A stretch of 64,000 nt of DNA from an uncultured Marvinbryantia sp. (GCA_934394985.1 CAKRRF010000011.1:7416-71415), one strand, 5' to 3'. Counted from the stretch's first letter, positions 8,128 to 17,325 are shown. The notes: generated by a model not told the origin, from the sequence alone. Made by a program: numbers and translations.

Positions 8128-10254
8128 ATGGATAACAAATTTGAAAAAAGAAAAGAAATCGTATATTCCCTGATCTGTGATCCACATTATGTGCCGATGA
8201 AGATCAAGGAGATTGCCATTGTAATGCAGGTGGCAAAAGAAGACCGTCCAGAGCTGGAAGCCATTCTGGAGGAATTGCAGAAGGAAGGAAAGATAGAATT
8301 AACGAAACGGGGAAAATATAAAAAGGCAGAACGCGCCATTGCGGTCGGGCTTTTTATCGGTAATGCGAGAGGATTCGGTTTTGTGGAGATTGAGGGAAGA
8401 GAAGAAGATCTTTTTATCTCAGAAGAACATGTAAATGGCGCAATTCATCATGATACTGTTGAAGTGGAAATTTTACCAGGCAAGACCGGAAAGAGGCAGG
8501 AAGGCATCATTACCCGTATTGTTTCCCATGAGTTAAAAGAAATCGTAGGTACCTTTGAGAAATGCAAAAATTTCGGTTTTGTGCGACCGGATAATCAGAA
8601 GTTTTCCAAAGATATTTTTATTCCGATTGAGCGCTCCAAAGGCGCAGTAGACGGACATAAAGTCTTGGTAGAACTGACCAGTTATGGAAGTAATACCAGA
8701 AAACCTGAGGGAAAAGTAGTTCAGATTATTGGTCATATAAATGATCCGGGGACAGATATTCTTTCTGTGATTTATGGCCATGAGCTGCCAATGGAATTTC
8801 CGGAGAGAGTGCTGAATCAGGCAGAACGTGTGGCAAAAGAAGTAAGTGAGGCAGACTGTCAGGGAAGAGAAAATTTAAGAGATCTGACGATAGTGACGAT
8901 TGACGGAGAAGATGCAAAGGATCTGGATGACGGTGTGTCTGTGACCTGGGATGAAGAACAGCAGCTGTGGCATCTTGGAGTGCATATTGCAGACGTGACA
9001 AATTATGTGCAGGAAAACAGTGCGCTGGACAGAGAAGCATTGAAGCGTGGAACCAGTGTATATCTGGTGGATCGTGTGATTCCTATGCTGCCGCATACAT
9101 TGTCGAACGGAATGTGTTCTTTGAATCAGGGGGAAGATCGTCTGGCACTGAGCTGTCTGATGGATGTAGATGTCAGAGGCGAAGTGACGGCTCATCGGAT
9201 TGTGGAAAGTGTGATCTGCGTGAATCGCAGAATGACCTATACCAGTGTGGCAAAGATTCTGCAGGAGCAGGACGAAGACGAAATAGAAAAATATCAGGAC
9301 CTGGTACCTATGTTTCAGGAAATGGAAAAATTGGCCGCTATTCTTCGTGCAAATCGGAAAAAGCGTGGTTCGATTGACTTTCATTTTGCAGAGAGTAAGA
9401 TTCTATTGAATGAAAAGGGAGAACCGATAGAGATCAGACCATATGACCGGAATGTGGCAACAAAGATCATTGAAGATTTTATGCTTCTGGCCAATGAAAC
9501 AGTAGCGCAGGATTATTACTGGCAGGAACTGCCGTTTTTGTATCGAACACATGAATCGCCGGATCCGGAAAAGATTCAGCAGCTTGCCATGTTTATTGCC
9601 AACTTTGGATATGGTATGAAAGGAATCCGGGATGAAGTACATCCGAAGGAATTGCAAAAACTACTTGCAAGAATCGAGGATTCTCCTGAGGAATCGCTGA
9701 TCAGCCGTCTGACATTGCGATCTATGAAGCAGGCGAGATATACAGTGGATTGTTCTGGACATTTTGGCTTGGCGGCAAAGTATTACTGCCATTTTACTTC
9801 ACCGATTCGCCGCTATCCGGATCTGCAGATTCATCGTATTATCAAAGAAAATCTGCGTGGCCGTCTGAACGGAGAACGGATCACTCATTATGAAGAAATT
9901 CTTCCGGGGGTGGCAGAACAGACCAGCAAGACAGAACGCCGCGCCGATGATGCGGAACGTGAAGTAGAAAAAATGAAAAAAGTAGAGTACATGGAACGGC
10001 ATATCGGAGAAACATTCGAAGGCGTGATATCCGGTATGAACAGTTATGGATTTTATGTAGAACTGCCAAATACGGTAGAAGGTATGGTACATGTCAGCAA
10101 TCTCTATGATGATCGTTATTATTATAATGAAGAAACTTACGAAATGTATGGTGTAGAGACCGGAAAAGTGTATCAGATGGGACAGCGTGTAAAGGTGCGT
10201 GTGCTGGATGCAGACAAAGAAACGCGTACCATAGATTTTTGTATAGGAGAGTAG
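8128..10254 (+). CDS. rnr: Ribonuclease R
   Basis: Processive 3'-5' exoribonuclease that degrades structured RNA and works with the tmRNA system on stalled messages. ATG 8128 (MDNKFEKRKEIVYS) follows AGGAG. Domains in order: winged-helix N terminus, two cold-shock-like RNA-binding domains (GNARGFGFVEIEG; FGFVRPDNQKFSKDIFIP), the RNB catalytic domain with the Mg-binding motif DAKDLDDG near residues 262-269 and the HFTSPIRRYPDLQIHR motif, and a C-terminal S1 domain (GVISGMNSYGFYVELPNTVEG). Length 708 residues. smpB follows after three bases, so the two are co-translated. Confidence 0.96.
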   Translation: MDNKFEKRKEIVYSLICDPHYVPMKIKEIAIVMQVAKEDRPELEAILEELQKEGKIELTKRGKYKKAERAIAVGLFIGNARGFGFVEIEGREEDLFISEEHVNGAIHHDTVEVEILPGKTGKRQEGIITRIVSHELKEIVGTFEKCKNFGFVRPDNQKFSKDIFIPIERSKGAVDGHKVLVELTSYGSNTRKPEGKVVQIIGHINDPGTDILSVIYGHELPMEFPERVLNQAERVAKEVSEADCQGRENLRDLTIVTIDGEDAKDLDDGVSVTWDEEQQLWHLGVHIADVTNYVQENSALDREALKRGTSVYLVDRVIPMLPHTLSNGMCSLNQGEDRLALSCLMDVDVRGEVTAHRIVESVICVNRRMTYTSVAKILQEQDEDEIEKYQDLVPMFQEMEKLAAILRANRKKRGSIDFHFAESKILLNEKGEPIEIRPYDRNVATKIIEDFMLLANETVAQDYYWQELPFLYRTHESPDPEKIQQLAMFIANFGYGMKGIRDEVHPKELQKLLARIEDSPEESLISRLTLRSMKQARYTVDCSGHFGLAAKYYCHFTSPIRRYPDLQIHRIIKENLRGRLNGERITHYEEILPGVAEQTSKTERRADDAEREVEKMKKVEYMERHIGETFEGVISGMNSYGFYVELPNTVEGMVHVSNLYDDRYYYNEETYEMYGVETGKVYQMGQRVKVRVLDADKETRTIDFCIGE

Positions 10255-10257
10255 GAT

Positions 10258-10725
10258 ATGGGATCACAGACAGTCAAACTCATCGCAAATAATAAAAAAG
10301 CATACCATGATTATTTTGTGGATGATACGTATGAGACAGGAATTTCTCTGGCAGGTACAGAAGTAAAATCTCTTCGTATGGGAAAATGCAGCATCAAAGA
10401 AGCCTTTGTACGGATTGAGAACGGCGAGGTAATGATTTATGGAATGCATATCAGTCCATATGAAAAAGGTAATATTTTCAACAAAGATCCGCTTCGTCCG
10501 AGAAAATTGCTGATGCACAGATATGAAATCAACAAGCTGATGGGAAAGATTAAAGAAAAAGGAATGACGCTGGTGCCGTTAAAGGTCTATTTTAAGGGCA
10601 GCCTGGTAAAAGTGGAAATTGGGCTGGCAAGAGGAAAGAAGCTTTATGACAAGAGACAGGATATCGCAAAGAAAGATCAGCGCAGAGAAGCGGAAAAAGA
10701 TTTCAAGGTGAAAAATCTTTATTAA
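10258..10725 (+). CDS. smpB: SsrA-binding protein SmpB
   Basis: Binds tmRNA and brings it to stalled ribosomes for trans-translation. The 155-residue protein has the family motifs [37 protein letters not shown] and [23 protein letters not shown] (read in two parts), ending in the basic tail [12 protein letters not shown] that enters the mRNA channel. It starts three bases after rnr and is convergent with the tmRNA gene, so the RNA, its partner protein and the clearing nuclease all lie together. Confidence 0.97.
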   Translation: MGSQTVKLIANNKKAYHDYFVDDTYETGISLAGTEVKSLRMGKCSIKEAFVRIENGEVMIYGMHISPYEKGNIFNKDPLRPRKLLMHRYEINKLMGKIKEKGMTLVPLKVYFKGSLVKVEIGLARGKKLYDKRQDIAKKDQRREAEKDFKVKNLY

Positions 10726-10736
10726 ATCAGATTAAG

Positions 10737-10774
10737 AAAAAACGGATCAGGTTCTATGAACCGATCCGTTTTTT
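10737..10774. terminator. Bidirectional terminator between smpB and ssrA
   Basis: AAAAAACGGATC (10737-10748) pairs with GATCCGTTTTTT (10763-10774), extended by GGTTC/GAACC around the loop. A and T tracts on both sides make it usable from both directions, ending smpB on the plus strand and tmRNA on the minus strand. Confidence 0.88.
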
Positions 10775-10776
10775 AG

Positions 10777-11119
10777 TGGAGCTGAGGGGAATCGAACCCC
10801 TGTCCGAAAGCCTATTCATCGTGGTGTCTCCCATCACAGTCACTGTTTTAACATTCCCTCCATGGCACGCCCAGAGACAGGCTGGTCACTTCAGTAGCTT
10901 CATGAATTCTTTTATCTGTTCAAAGCTTTACAGACAAAGTGCCCCGCAAGTTTGATGCCGGGATCCTAAGCAGCGGGTTGCTCAGGGCCGACAGCAGCCA
11001 TTAGGCTGCGTACGCTAAATTTTCGTCTGCGTTTATATTTAATTCCGGTTTACTGTGTGGTCCCGGCCCACAGATGGCTGCCTCGATTGCAAAACCCCCG
11101 TCGAAACCAGTACAACCCC
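10777..11119 (-). ncRNA. ssrA: Transfer-messenger RNA (ssrA)
   Basis: Rescues ribosomes stalled on broken mRNA. Read on the minus strand, the 5' end GGGGTTG pairs with CAGCTCC at the 3' end (with G-U pairs) to form the tRNA-like acceptor; the T arm reads GGGGTTCGATTCCCC. The discriminator A is at 10777 and CCA is not encoded. The tag reading frame is GCA GAC GAA AAT TTA GCG TAC GCA GCC TAA, giving ADENLAYAA after the alanine carried by the RNA itself. Total about 343 bases. Pseudoknot regions rich in G and C lie on both sides of the tag. Confidence 0.95.
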
Positions 11120-11159
11120 TGAAATAAGCTGTATGGGTTATGCAGATGTTAGCATGTTT

Positions 11160-11188
11160 ATTCTAACGTATTCATGTATCTCCGTCAA
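11160..11188 (-). promoter_or_regulatory. Promoter for ssrA
   Basis: On the minus strand: TTGACG (plus positions 11183-11188), a 17-base spacer, and TAGAAT (11160-11165). Transcription would begin near 11153, giving a precursor with about 34 extra 5' bases to be removed before the mature end at 11119. Confidence 0.65.
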
Positions 11189-11207
11189 GATGATTTCATA
11201 TATTTTC

Positions 11208-11236
11208 TTGAAATGATTTCTTTTATTCAGTATAAT
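11208..11236 (+). promoter_or_regulatory. Promoter for the SH3-domain protein gene
   Basis: TTGAAA at 11208-11213 and TATAAT at 11231-11236, spacer 17 bases, 33 bases before the start codon. Confidence 0.7.
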
Positions 11237-11269
11237 AAAAATAACTATATAAAAGGGGGATGAGTTCTA

Positions 11270-12919
11270 ATGAAAAGAAAACATATGCTTTTACAGGCTT
11301 TTTTATTATCCGCAGCGCTTGGTATCTCTGCGTCTGCAGCAGTATCTGATTCAGAGGTGACCCGTTCCTATGATTCAGCAGTAGATCTTCAGGATAAGCA
11401 GGACAGTATTGATGTGACAGTTACCGAAACTACCAGTGTTCCTGATATTAAAGAGAATGCCAGTAAGACCATTTGCCTGAAAGCCAGCGGATTGCAAGAT
11501 CTGAAGAATCTGAAAGTATCCATTTCGATTCAGACGGATGAAGGTACCAAAGAGCAGTATTATATTGACGGATATTTTTATGACAATGATTCCGGTGAGA
11601 ATGTAAAATATGCCATGAAGCCGGAAGCCATGCTTCAGATCATGAATCAGTATGTATATCTGAATCTGAATTCGCAATATTTGGATTCACTGGACTATAA
11701 CAATAACAGCTATATGTTTACAGCGACAGAAGATACGTTGGGAGATTTTACAGAAAAGGTTCTGGAGGGTGCACAGGATGAACATCAGGTCAGTCTGATG
11801 ACGCTTCAGGGATATGTAAATACAGATACAAAGGGTCAGATCACCAAACGTCGTATTCAGACAGTATATACGGTTCGCTCCGGAGATGAACCACAGACCT
11901 GTACCACGAATTCAGTCAGTACATTTATCAATCATGATTCTGCGATTACGATTGCCATGCCGGATTTATCGAGCTATAAAGAATCGAAGGCCACAGAAGC
12001 GGTGGTAGAGATCACAGAGAAAAAAGCCACTGTTTATGCGACAGATGATCTGAATGTACGTGCACAGAATAATGTATCGGCGACTGTTCTCGGAGGTATC
12101 GCAGCAGGAAGTGAGATTACACAGCTGGGTTATACCAGTGACGGATGGATCCAGATCAGTTATCAGGGAGCTATTGCTTACGTATCGGCAGATTTTGTCA
12201 GTGAGAAAAAGCCTGTGATTGTAAAATCTATGTCAGGTATTATGTATGCAACCACGGAAGTATATGTTCGTAGTGCAGCAGGTACGGATGGAGCAATTCT
12301 TGGTTCGCTGAGTACAGGTAATACAGTTACGGTCAGCGGATATACGAATAATAACTGGATTCGTATTACCTATAACGGACAGACCGGTTATGTATTCAGA
12401 GATTATTTAAGCTGGAATGCTCCGGTTACTGCTATGGGAGGTACGATGTATGTGACTGGTGTTCAGGCAAATGTGCGCTCATATTATTCTACAGAAGCGA
12501 CAGTTCTTGGAACACTTGGATACGGAGATGATGTGACGGTTACTGGTTATACACCAAACAACTGGATTCGTATCAGCTACAAGGGGGCTACCGGATATAT
12601 TTACGGAGATCTTCTTTCCTGGACAGATCCTCTGGATTACAGTAATTATACGCCTGCAACAGATAATCAGCAGCCATCCTCCGGTTCGTCTAATCCTGCG
12701 GACAGCAGTTCGGTAAAACAAGTATATGGAACGGTAATCTCCAGTGGAATGAGTACGATGACGATCGCCTGCAATAACGGCAAGATTCTGAATCTGGCAA
12801 AAGAAGATGGAGAAATTAACTGTCCGAATGGTATTTATAACGGACTTTATGTTTCGGTGGTATACTATCATGATTCTACGACAGGTGCAGATATTCTGCA
12901 GGTAATGGATGCAATGTAA
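11270..12919 (+). CDS. Secreted protein with three bacterial SH3 domains
   Basis: A 549-residue exported protein of unknown function. The signal peptide is residues 1 to about 24 (MKRKHMLLQAFLLSAALG, cleaved near ASA-A). Residues 40-230 form a domain I do not recognise. Three SH3b domains follow at about 252-310, 323-381 and 391-450, each with NVR or YVRS near the start and a GWIQISY/NWIRITY core. Such repeats usually bind peptidoglycan peptides. A Ser/Pro/Gln-rich linker (TDNQQPSSGSSNP) leads to a 65-residue C-terminal domain beginning KQVYGTVISSGM. No catalytic motif is visible, so a wall-binding or sensor role is more likely than hydrolysis. It has its own promoter and terminator. Confidence 0.85.
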   Translation: MKRKHMLLQAFLLSAALGISASAAVSDSEVTRSYDSAVDLQDKQDSIDVTVTETTSVPDIKENASKTICLKASGLQDLKNLKVSISIQTDEGTKEQYYIDGYFYDNDSGENVKYAMKPEAMLQIMNQYVYLNLNSQYLDSLDYNNNSYMFTATEDTLGDFTEKVLEGAQDEHQVSLMTLQGYVNTDTKGQITKRRIQTVYTVRSGDEPQTCTTNSVSTFINHDSAITIAMPDLSSYKESKATEAVVEITEKKATVYATDDLNVRAQNNVSATVLGGIAAGSEITQLGYTSDGWIQISYQGAIAYVSADFVSEKKPVIVKSMSGIMYATTEVYVRSAAGTDGAILGSLSTGNTVTVSGYTNNNWIRITYNGQTGYVFRDYLSWNAPVTAMGGTMYVTGVQANVRSYYSTEATVLGTLGYGDDVTVTGYTPNNWIRISYKGATGYIYGDLLSWTDPLDYSNYTPATDNQQPSSGSSNPADSSSVKQVYGTVISSGMSTMTIACNNGKILNLAKEDGEINCPNGIYNGLYVSVVYYHDSTTGADILQVMDAM

Positions 12920-12935
12920 CAGAAAATGGAAAAAC

Positions 12936-12967
12936 AAAAGATCATGGCAGAAATGTCATGGTCTTTT
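12936..12967 (+). terminator. Terminator after the SH3-domain gene
   Basis: AAAAGATCATGGCA (12936-12949) pairs with TGTCATGGTCTTTT (12954-12967), with two G-U pairs, GAAA loop and a T-rich end. Confidence 0.75.
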
Positions 12968-13040
12968 CAATTCAAAAAGTAAAGTAGAAATAGGTTTTAG
13001 AACGTGTTATACTGCTTATAATCATTTATAAGGAGACTTT

Positions 13041-13784
13041 ATGAAAAAATTTATCAGAGCATGTGTTATATGTGCGGTATGCACCTTTTTGTGCTGTGTT
13101 CCTGCTACGGCTAAGGATAACTCCGAAGAAAAAACGCAGATCCCATTTGACCTGGAGCGTTTTTTGATTCTCATAGAGAAGCAGGATAATCCGTATCTCG
13201 GACTGAATATTTTCCGTCATACCATTGATGAAATTCACAAAGATTGGAAAGAGGAGGAAGAGATGCAGCACCGTGAAGTGAGTCAGATGATATTTGCAGG
13301 AGATTCCAGAGTGGTAGGGATGTCGATAGCCGGAGGCTATTGCTATGTGGGAAAAGAAAGCATCGGGTATGACTGGTTTATGTCGGAAGGCGTGTACCAG
13401 ATGCTGGATCAGATGAATGCATGTCCGGATGCAGATGTGATCCTTTGCTTTGGAATTAATGATGTGGCCAATATTGGCAGCTATATTTCGGAGTATCAGT
13501 ATCTGATTGACAGTTATCCGGATACCAGATTCTGGTTCATGTCAGTGAATCCGGTGAATGATGGCATGGCCGCTTCCTGCGGTTATTTTATCAACAGCGA
13601 TATGGTGATCGCTTTCAATCATGCACTGCAGCAGGCTTTTCCGGAAAGATATCTTGATGTGTATTCTTACTTACAGGAAAACGGATATGGAACATCTGAT
13701 GGTGTGCATTATGATGTGGGAACGTATCTGACGATACAGGAATATGCAAAATATCTGATTAATCAGAAAGAAAATGAAGATTGA
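13041..13784 (+). CDS. Secreted SGNH-type hydrolase/esterase
   Basis: A 247-residue exported protein with a signal peptide of about 25 residues (MKKFIRACVICAVCTFLCC, cleaved near ATA). SGNH blocks can be seen: FAGDSRVVG near residues 86-94 with the candidate nucleophile Ser, LCFGINDVAN near residue 136 with the oxyanion Asn, and DGVHYD near residue 219 with the catalytic Asp and His. These predict an esterase or acylhydrolase acting outside the cell, possibly on wall or exopolysaccharide acyl groups; the substrate cannot be told. ATG 13041 follows AAGGAG. Confidence 0.8.
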   Translation: MKKFIRACVICAVCTFLCCVPATAKDNSEEKTQIPFDLERFLILIEKQDNPYLGLNIFRHTIDEIHKDWKEEEEMQHREVSQMIFAGDSRVVGMSIAGGYCYVGKESIGYDWFMSEGVYQMLDQMNACPDADVILCFGINDVANIGSYISEYQYLIDSYPDTRFWFMSVNPVNDGMAASCGYFINSDMVIAFNHALQQAFPERYLDVYSYLQENGYGTSDGVHYDVGTYLTIQEYAKYLINQKENED

Positions 13785-13879
13785 GAAAAGAAATAAAGGC
13801 TATTTCACAGAACGAACATATTTTTTCGATATAGTAGTGGTATGGTAAAAATGGAGCATAACAGTATACGGGAGGAATT

Positions 13880-14557
13880 ATGGAAAAGCTGAAAATACTG
13901 GTAGTAGATGATGAAAGCAGAATGAGAAAACTGGTCAGAGATTTTCTGGTCAAAAAAGATTTTATTGTATTAGAAGCAGAGGACGGAGCACAGGCAGTGG
14001 ATATCTTTTTTAGCACAAAAGACATTTCACTGATTATTCTGGATGTGATGATGCCAAAGATGGATGGCTGGCAGGTGTGCCGGGAGATCCGTGAATTATC
14101 AGATGTGCCGATTATTATGCTGACAGCGAAATCGGATGAAAGAGATGAACTTCTTGGATTTGATCTTGGCGTGGATGAATATATTTCCAAGCCGTTCAGT
14201 CCGAAGATTCTGGTGGCCCGTGTGGAAGCTATTTTAAGAAGAAGTAATCTGCTCAGTGATGACAGTATCATCAAGGCAGGAGAAATAACCCTGAATAAAT
14301 CTGCGCATGAGGTGACGGTAGAAGGAAAGCCAATCGAACTAAGCTTTAAGGAATTTGAACTTCTGAATTACTTTATGGACAATCAGGGTCTGGCGCTTTC
14401 CAGAGAGAAGATCCTGAACAGTGTATGGAATTATGATTATTTTGGAGATGCCAGAACCATTGATACTCATGTGAAAAAGCTGCGCAGCAAGCTGGGTAAA
14501 GAAGGGGATTATATCAAGACTATCTGGGGAATGGGTTATAAGTTTGAGGTGTCATAA
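13880..14557 (+). CDS. OmpR-family DNA-binding response regulator
   Basis: Cytoplasmic transcription regulator of a two-component system. The receiver domain has the acidic pair VVDDE (Asp10, Asp11), the phospho-acceptor Asp55 in LIILDVMMPKMDG, the threonine of MLTAKSDERDE and Lys104 in ISKPFSP. The C-terminal winged helix (about 130-225) has LSFKEFELLNYFMDN and TIDTHVKKLRSKLG, the recognition helix. 225 residues. The sensor kinase follows one base after the stop, so the pair is co-translated. The stimulus is unknown. Confidence 0.95.
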   Translation: MEKLKILVVDDESRMRKLVRDFLVKKDFIVLEAEDGAQAVDIFFSTKDISLIILDVMMPKMDGWQVCREIRELSDVPIIMLTAKSDERDELLGFDLGVDEYISKPFSPKILVARVEAILRRSNLLSDDSIIKAGEITLNKSAHEVTVEGKPIELSFKEFELLNYFMDNQGLALSREKILNSVWNYDYFGDARTIDTHVKKLRSKLGKEGDYIKTIWGMGYKFEVS

Positions 14558-14558
14558 G

Positions 14559-16088
14559 ATGAAACATTCTATAAAAACACAGCTGGCAGTGTCATTTATT
14601 TCGCTGATGGCACTGATTCTTGGTGCCAATTTTCTGATCAACAATTTTTTTCTGGAGAAGTATTATATTTATCAGAAAGAGCATGCATTGACGGATATTT
14701 ATGAGCAGCTGGATGAGATTGCGGATGCATCTGAATTTAAGAGCAGTGAGTTTGACGATGAGTTTCAGCAGATCAGCGGAACCAATAATGTTGAGGTGAC
14801 GATACTGTCACCGGAACCTGACGGTTCGTTTATGGCAGTTTATCAGTCCAGGGATAACAGGATTATGCGTGGCCGCGTGGAAGGTTACCTGTTTGGATTT
14901 AGTATGGAAAGTGATCAGCAGAAGGTATTACTGTCAACGGAAAACTATACTATTCAGCAATGCGAGGATTCCTTTGAAAAAATGGAATATCTGGAAGCAT
15001 GGGGAAAACTGTCATCCGGATGCTATTTCCTGATGCGGATTCCGATTCAGTCAATCAAGGATAATGTCAGGATTTCCAATCGCTTTACCGCATATACTCT
15101 GCTTCTTGGAATTCTGATTGCAGTAGCGATGATATGGTGGATGTCAAAAAAGATTACAGAACCGATAAGTGAATTGACAGCATTGTCGAAGCGTATGGCA
15201 AATCTGGAATTTGATGCCAAGTATGTCAGCGGTGGGGAAAATGAGATTGGACAGCTGGGAGAAAACTTCAATCAGATGTCTGAGACACTGGAGAAGACGA
15301 TTTCTGAATTAAAGACAGCCAATAATGAACTACAGACAGATCTGGATCAGAAGATACAGATTGATGAGATGCGAAAGGAATTTTTATCCAACGTATCTCA
15401 TGAACTGAAGACACCGATTGCATTGATTCAGGGATATGCAGAAGGTCTGCAGGACTGTATTAATGATGATGAGCAAAGCAGAGAGTTTTATTGCGAGGTG
15501 ATTATTGACGAAGCAGCTAAGATGAACAATATGGTGAAAAAATTGCTTAGCCTGAATCAGCTGGAGTTTGGTAATGATGTAGTAAATATTCAACGTTTTG
15601 ATCTGACAGAGCTGATCAATGGGGTGATTCAGTCTGCTTCGCTCCTGGCAGATCAGAAAGGGGCCAGTATCAGTTTTGATCAGAAGCAGCCATTGTATGT
15701 ATGGGGCGATGAATTTAAGCTAGAAGAGGTTGTAACCAATTACATCAGTAATGCAATCAATCACGTAGATGGAGAAAAACAGATCGAAGTGACAGTATTG
15801 CATCAGGACACAAAGATAAGAGTCAGTGTATTTAATACCGGTCAGCCAATACCGGAGGATTCTCTGGATAAAGTATGGGTCAAATTCTATAAAGTAGATA
15901 AAGCGAGAACCAGAGAATATGGTGGCAGCGGCATTGGACTTTCCATTGTAAAAGCAATTATGGATTCGCATCATCAGAAATATGGTGTCTATAACAGAAA
16001 AGAAGGAGTTGTGTTCTGGTTTGAACTGGACAGTGCACAGCATGGAGGAGATTATGGGGAAGATAGAAAAAATCAGGGAAATCATTGA
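14559..16088 (+). CDS. Sensor histidine kinase
   Basis: Membrane partner of the preceding regulator. I choose ATG 14559 (MKHSIKTQLAVSFISL), one base after the regulator stop; the in-frame TTG at 14544 lies inside the regulator gene. Domains in order: membrane segment about 10-28, an extracellular sensor region of about 140 residues, a second membrane segment near 175-195, HAMP (KKITEPISELTALSKRMA), HisKA with the phospho-accepting His281 in NVSHELKTP, and HATPase with NYISNAINH, NTGQPIP and GGSGIGLSIVKAIMDSH. 509 residues. The final 35 bases overlap the next gene. Confidence 0.94.
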   Translation: MKHSIKTQLAVSFISLMALILGANFLINNFFLEKYYIYQKEHALTDIYEQLDEIADASEFKSSEFDDEFQQISGTNNVEVTILSPEPDGSFMAVYQSRDNRIMRGRVEGYLFGFSMESDQQKVLLSTENYTIQQCEDSFEKMEYLEAWGKLSSGCYFLMRIPIQSIKDNVRISNRFTAYTLLLGILIAVAMIWWMSKKITEPISELTALSKRMANLEFDAKYVSGGENEIGQLGENFNQMSETLEKTISELKTANNELQTDLDQKIQIDEMRKEFLSNVSHELKTPIALIQGYAEGLQDCINDDEQSREFYCEVIIDEAAKMNNMVKKLLSLNQLEFGNDVVNIQRFDLTELINGVIQSASLLADQKGASISFDQKQPLYVWGDEFKLEEVVTNYISNAINHVDGEKQIEVTVLHQDTKIRVSVFNTGQPIPEDSLDKVWVKFYKVDKARTREYGGSGIGLSIVKAIMDSHHQKYGVYNRKEGVVFWFELDSAQHGGDYGEDRKNQGNH

Positions 16089-16587
16089 GCAGTCTGATAT
16101 GGTATTGATTGGTGTGGGAGACGAATTTACAGAGAAAAAAGCATCCAGAGAAGAAATTTTAAATGCCTATCAAAAAGTGATGGAACTGGTGAAAGGAAAA
16201 CCATGGTTTCTGGTGACGATCAATACCGATGATCTGGTTTACGATGCGGGGGTGAACAGTTTTTTTGTAGTTGCCCCATGTGGCAGTGAACGGAGCGGTA
16301 ATGTGATTACGAATGAGAATTACGATGAATCTGGCTATCTTCCACAATGGCAGTATTATATGAACTGGCTGACTTCCACAATCGGAAAAAAGCTTTGTAT
16401 TCTGGAACTGGGCGTGGGTATGGCCTATCCGTCGGTGATTCGTATGCCGTTTGAACGGACAGCATTGTATAATCAGAAGGCATCTATGATTCGAATACAC
16501 AGTAAGCTGGCACAGGTTCCGGAGGAAATACAGGGCAGAAGTGTGTGTTGTGACGAAAATCCGGTGAAATTCCTGAATGAAGTATAA
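16054..16587 (+). CDS. SIR2-like protein, third gene of the two-component operon
   Basis: A 177-residue cytoplasmic protein. ATG 16054 follows GGAGG inside the end of the kinase gene (35-base overlap), which implies coupled expression. The N terminus SDMVLIGVGDEFTEKKA resembles the nucleotide-binding strand of the SIR2/DHS fold, and the middle LVTINTDD and CILELGVGMAYPSVIR match strand motifs of atypical bacterial SIR2-like proteins, where LELGVG is followed by an R-P-F motif. The Zn ribbon and the usual catalytic histidine region are reduced, so deacylase activity is doubtful; NAD binding or hydrolysis is possible. The family placement is by motif memory and only moderately sure. Confidence 0.55.
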   Translation: MGKIEKIREIIEQSDMVLIGVGDEFTEKKASREEILNAYQKVMELVKGKPWFLVTINTDDLVYDAGVNSFFVVAPCGSERSGNVITNENYDESGYLPQWQYYMNWLTSTIGKKLCILELGVGMAYPSVIRMPFERTALYNQKASMIRIHSKLAQVPEEIQGRSVCCDENPVKFLNEV

Positions 16588-16604
16588 AAAATATACAAAA
16601 ATAA

Positions 16605-16632
16605 TTGAATAATAAGAGAAATGTGGTATAAT
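16605..16632 (+). promoter_or_regulatory. Promoter for the PRTase-like gene
   Basis: TTGAAT at 16605-16610 and TATAAT at 16627-16632 with a 16-base spacer, 30 bases upstream of the start codon. Confidence 0.6.
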
Positions 16633-16662
16633 TTGACTATAATCTAATTAGGAGGTCGCCAT

Positions 16663-17304
16663 ATGGAATCAAGAGTGATCAGAATACCGTCAAAAGTAAA
16701 CAATAATGTAGTACTTCGAGTTATACCTGGCCATTTTGCCACGACACATTCTCATATTAATTATTATGTAGATATGACATTTTTGAAATCGAGAAAAAGT
16801 GAAGCAGAGAATGCAGCCAAGATTCTGGCACAGAATTATAAGAACAGTACCTATATTGATACCATTGTCTGCATGGATGGATGTGAAATCATTGGAGCCT
16901 ATCTGGCAGATGAACTGAGTCAGAATGGAATTCGTTCGTTAAATACTCATAATACCATGTATATTGCGTCGCCTGAGATCCATACCGGAGGTCAGTTGAT
17001 TTTCCGGGATAATATGCAGGCAATGATTACCAATAAGCATGTGCTTCTGGTACTGGCTACTGCGACTACAGGTATTACTGTAAAACGCGCTGTAGAATGT
17101 ATCCGTTACTATGGCGGTATTATGGAAGGCGCGGCAGCACTGTTCAGTGCGACAGATGAGATCGATGGAATCAAAATTCATTCTCTGTTTTCAGCGGAAG
17201 ATATTCCAGAATATCAGACATGGCATGCGACAGAATGTCCGATGTGTGCAAAGAAAGAAAAGCTGGATGCAATTGTCAACAGCTATGGATACTCCAGAGT
17301 ATAA
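16663..17304 (+). CDS. Orotate phosphoribosyltransferase-like protein
   Basis: A 213-residue cytoplasmic protein with a type I phosphoribosyltransferase layout. IDTIVCMDGCEIIGAYLADEL sits where the fold's ribose-binding strand and helix lie, HVLLVLATATTGITVKRAVEC is at the position of the PRPP loop, and a short C-terminal tail carries two cysteines in TECPMCAKKE. The PRPP loop normally has two acidic residues before TTG (VDDVxTTG type); here they are replaced by LATA, so catalysis by the usual mechanism is doubtful. Orotate phosphoribosyltransferase activity should not be assumed. It has its own promoter and terminator. Confidence 0.65.
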   Translation: MESRVIRIPSKVNNNVVLRVIPGHFATTHSHINYYVDMTFLKSRKSEAENAAKILAQNYKNSTYIDTIVCMDGCEIIGAYLADELSQNGIRSLNTHNTMYIASPEIHTGGQLIFRDNMQAMITNKHVLLVLATATTGITVKRAVECIRYYGGIMEGAAALFSATDEIDGIKIHSLFSAEDIPEYQTWHATECPMCAKKEKLDAIVNSYGYSRV

Positions 17305-17325
17305 TATATAAGAGAAATGATAGAC

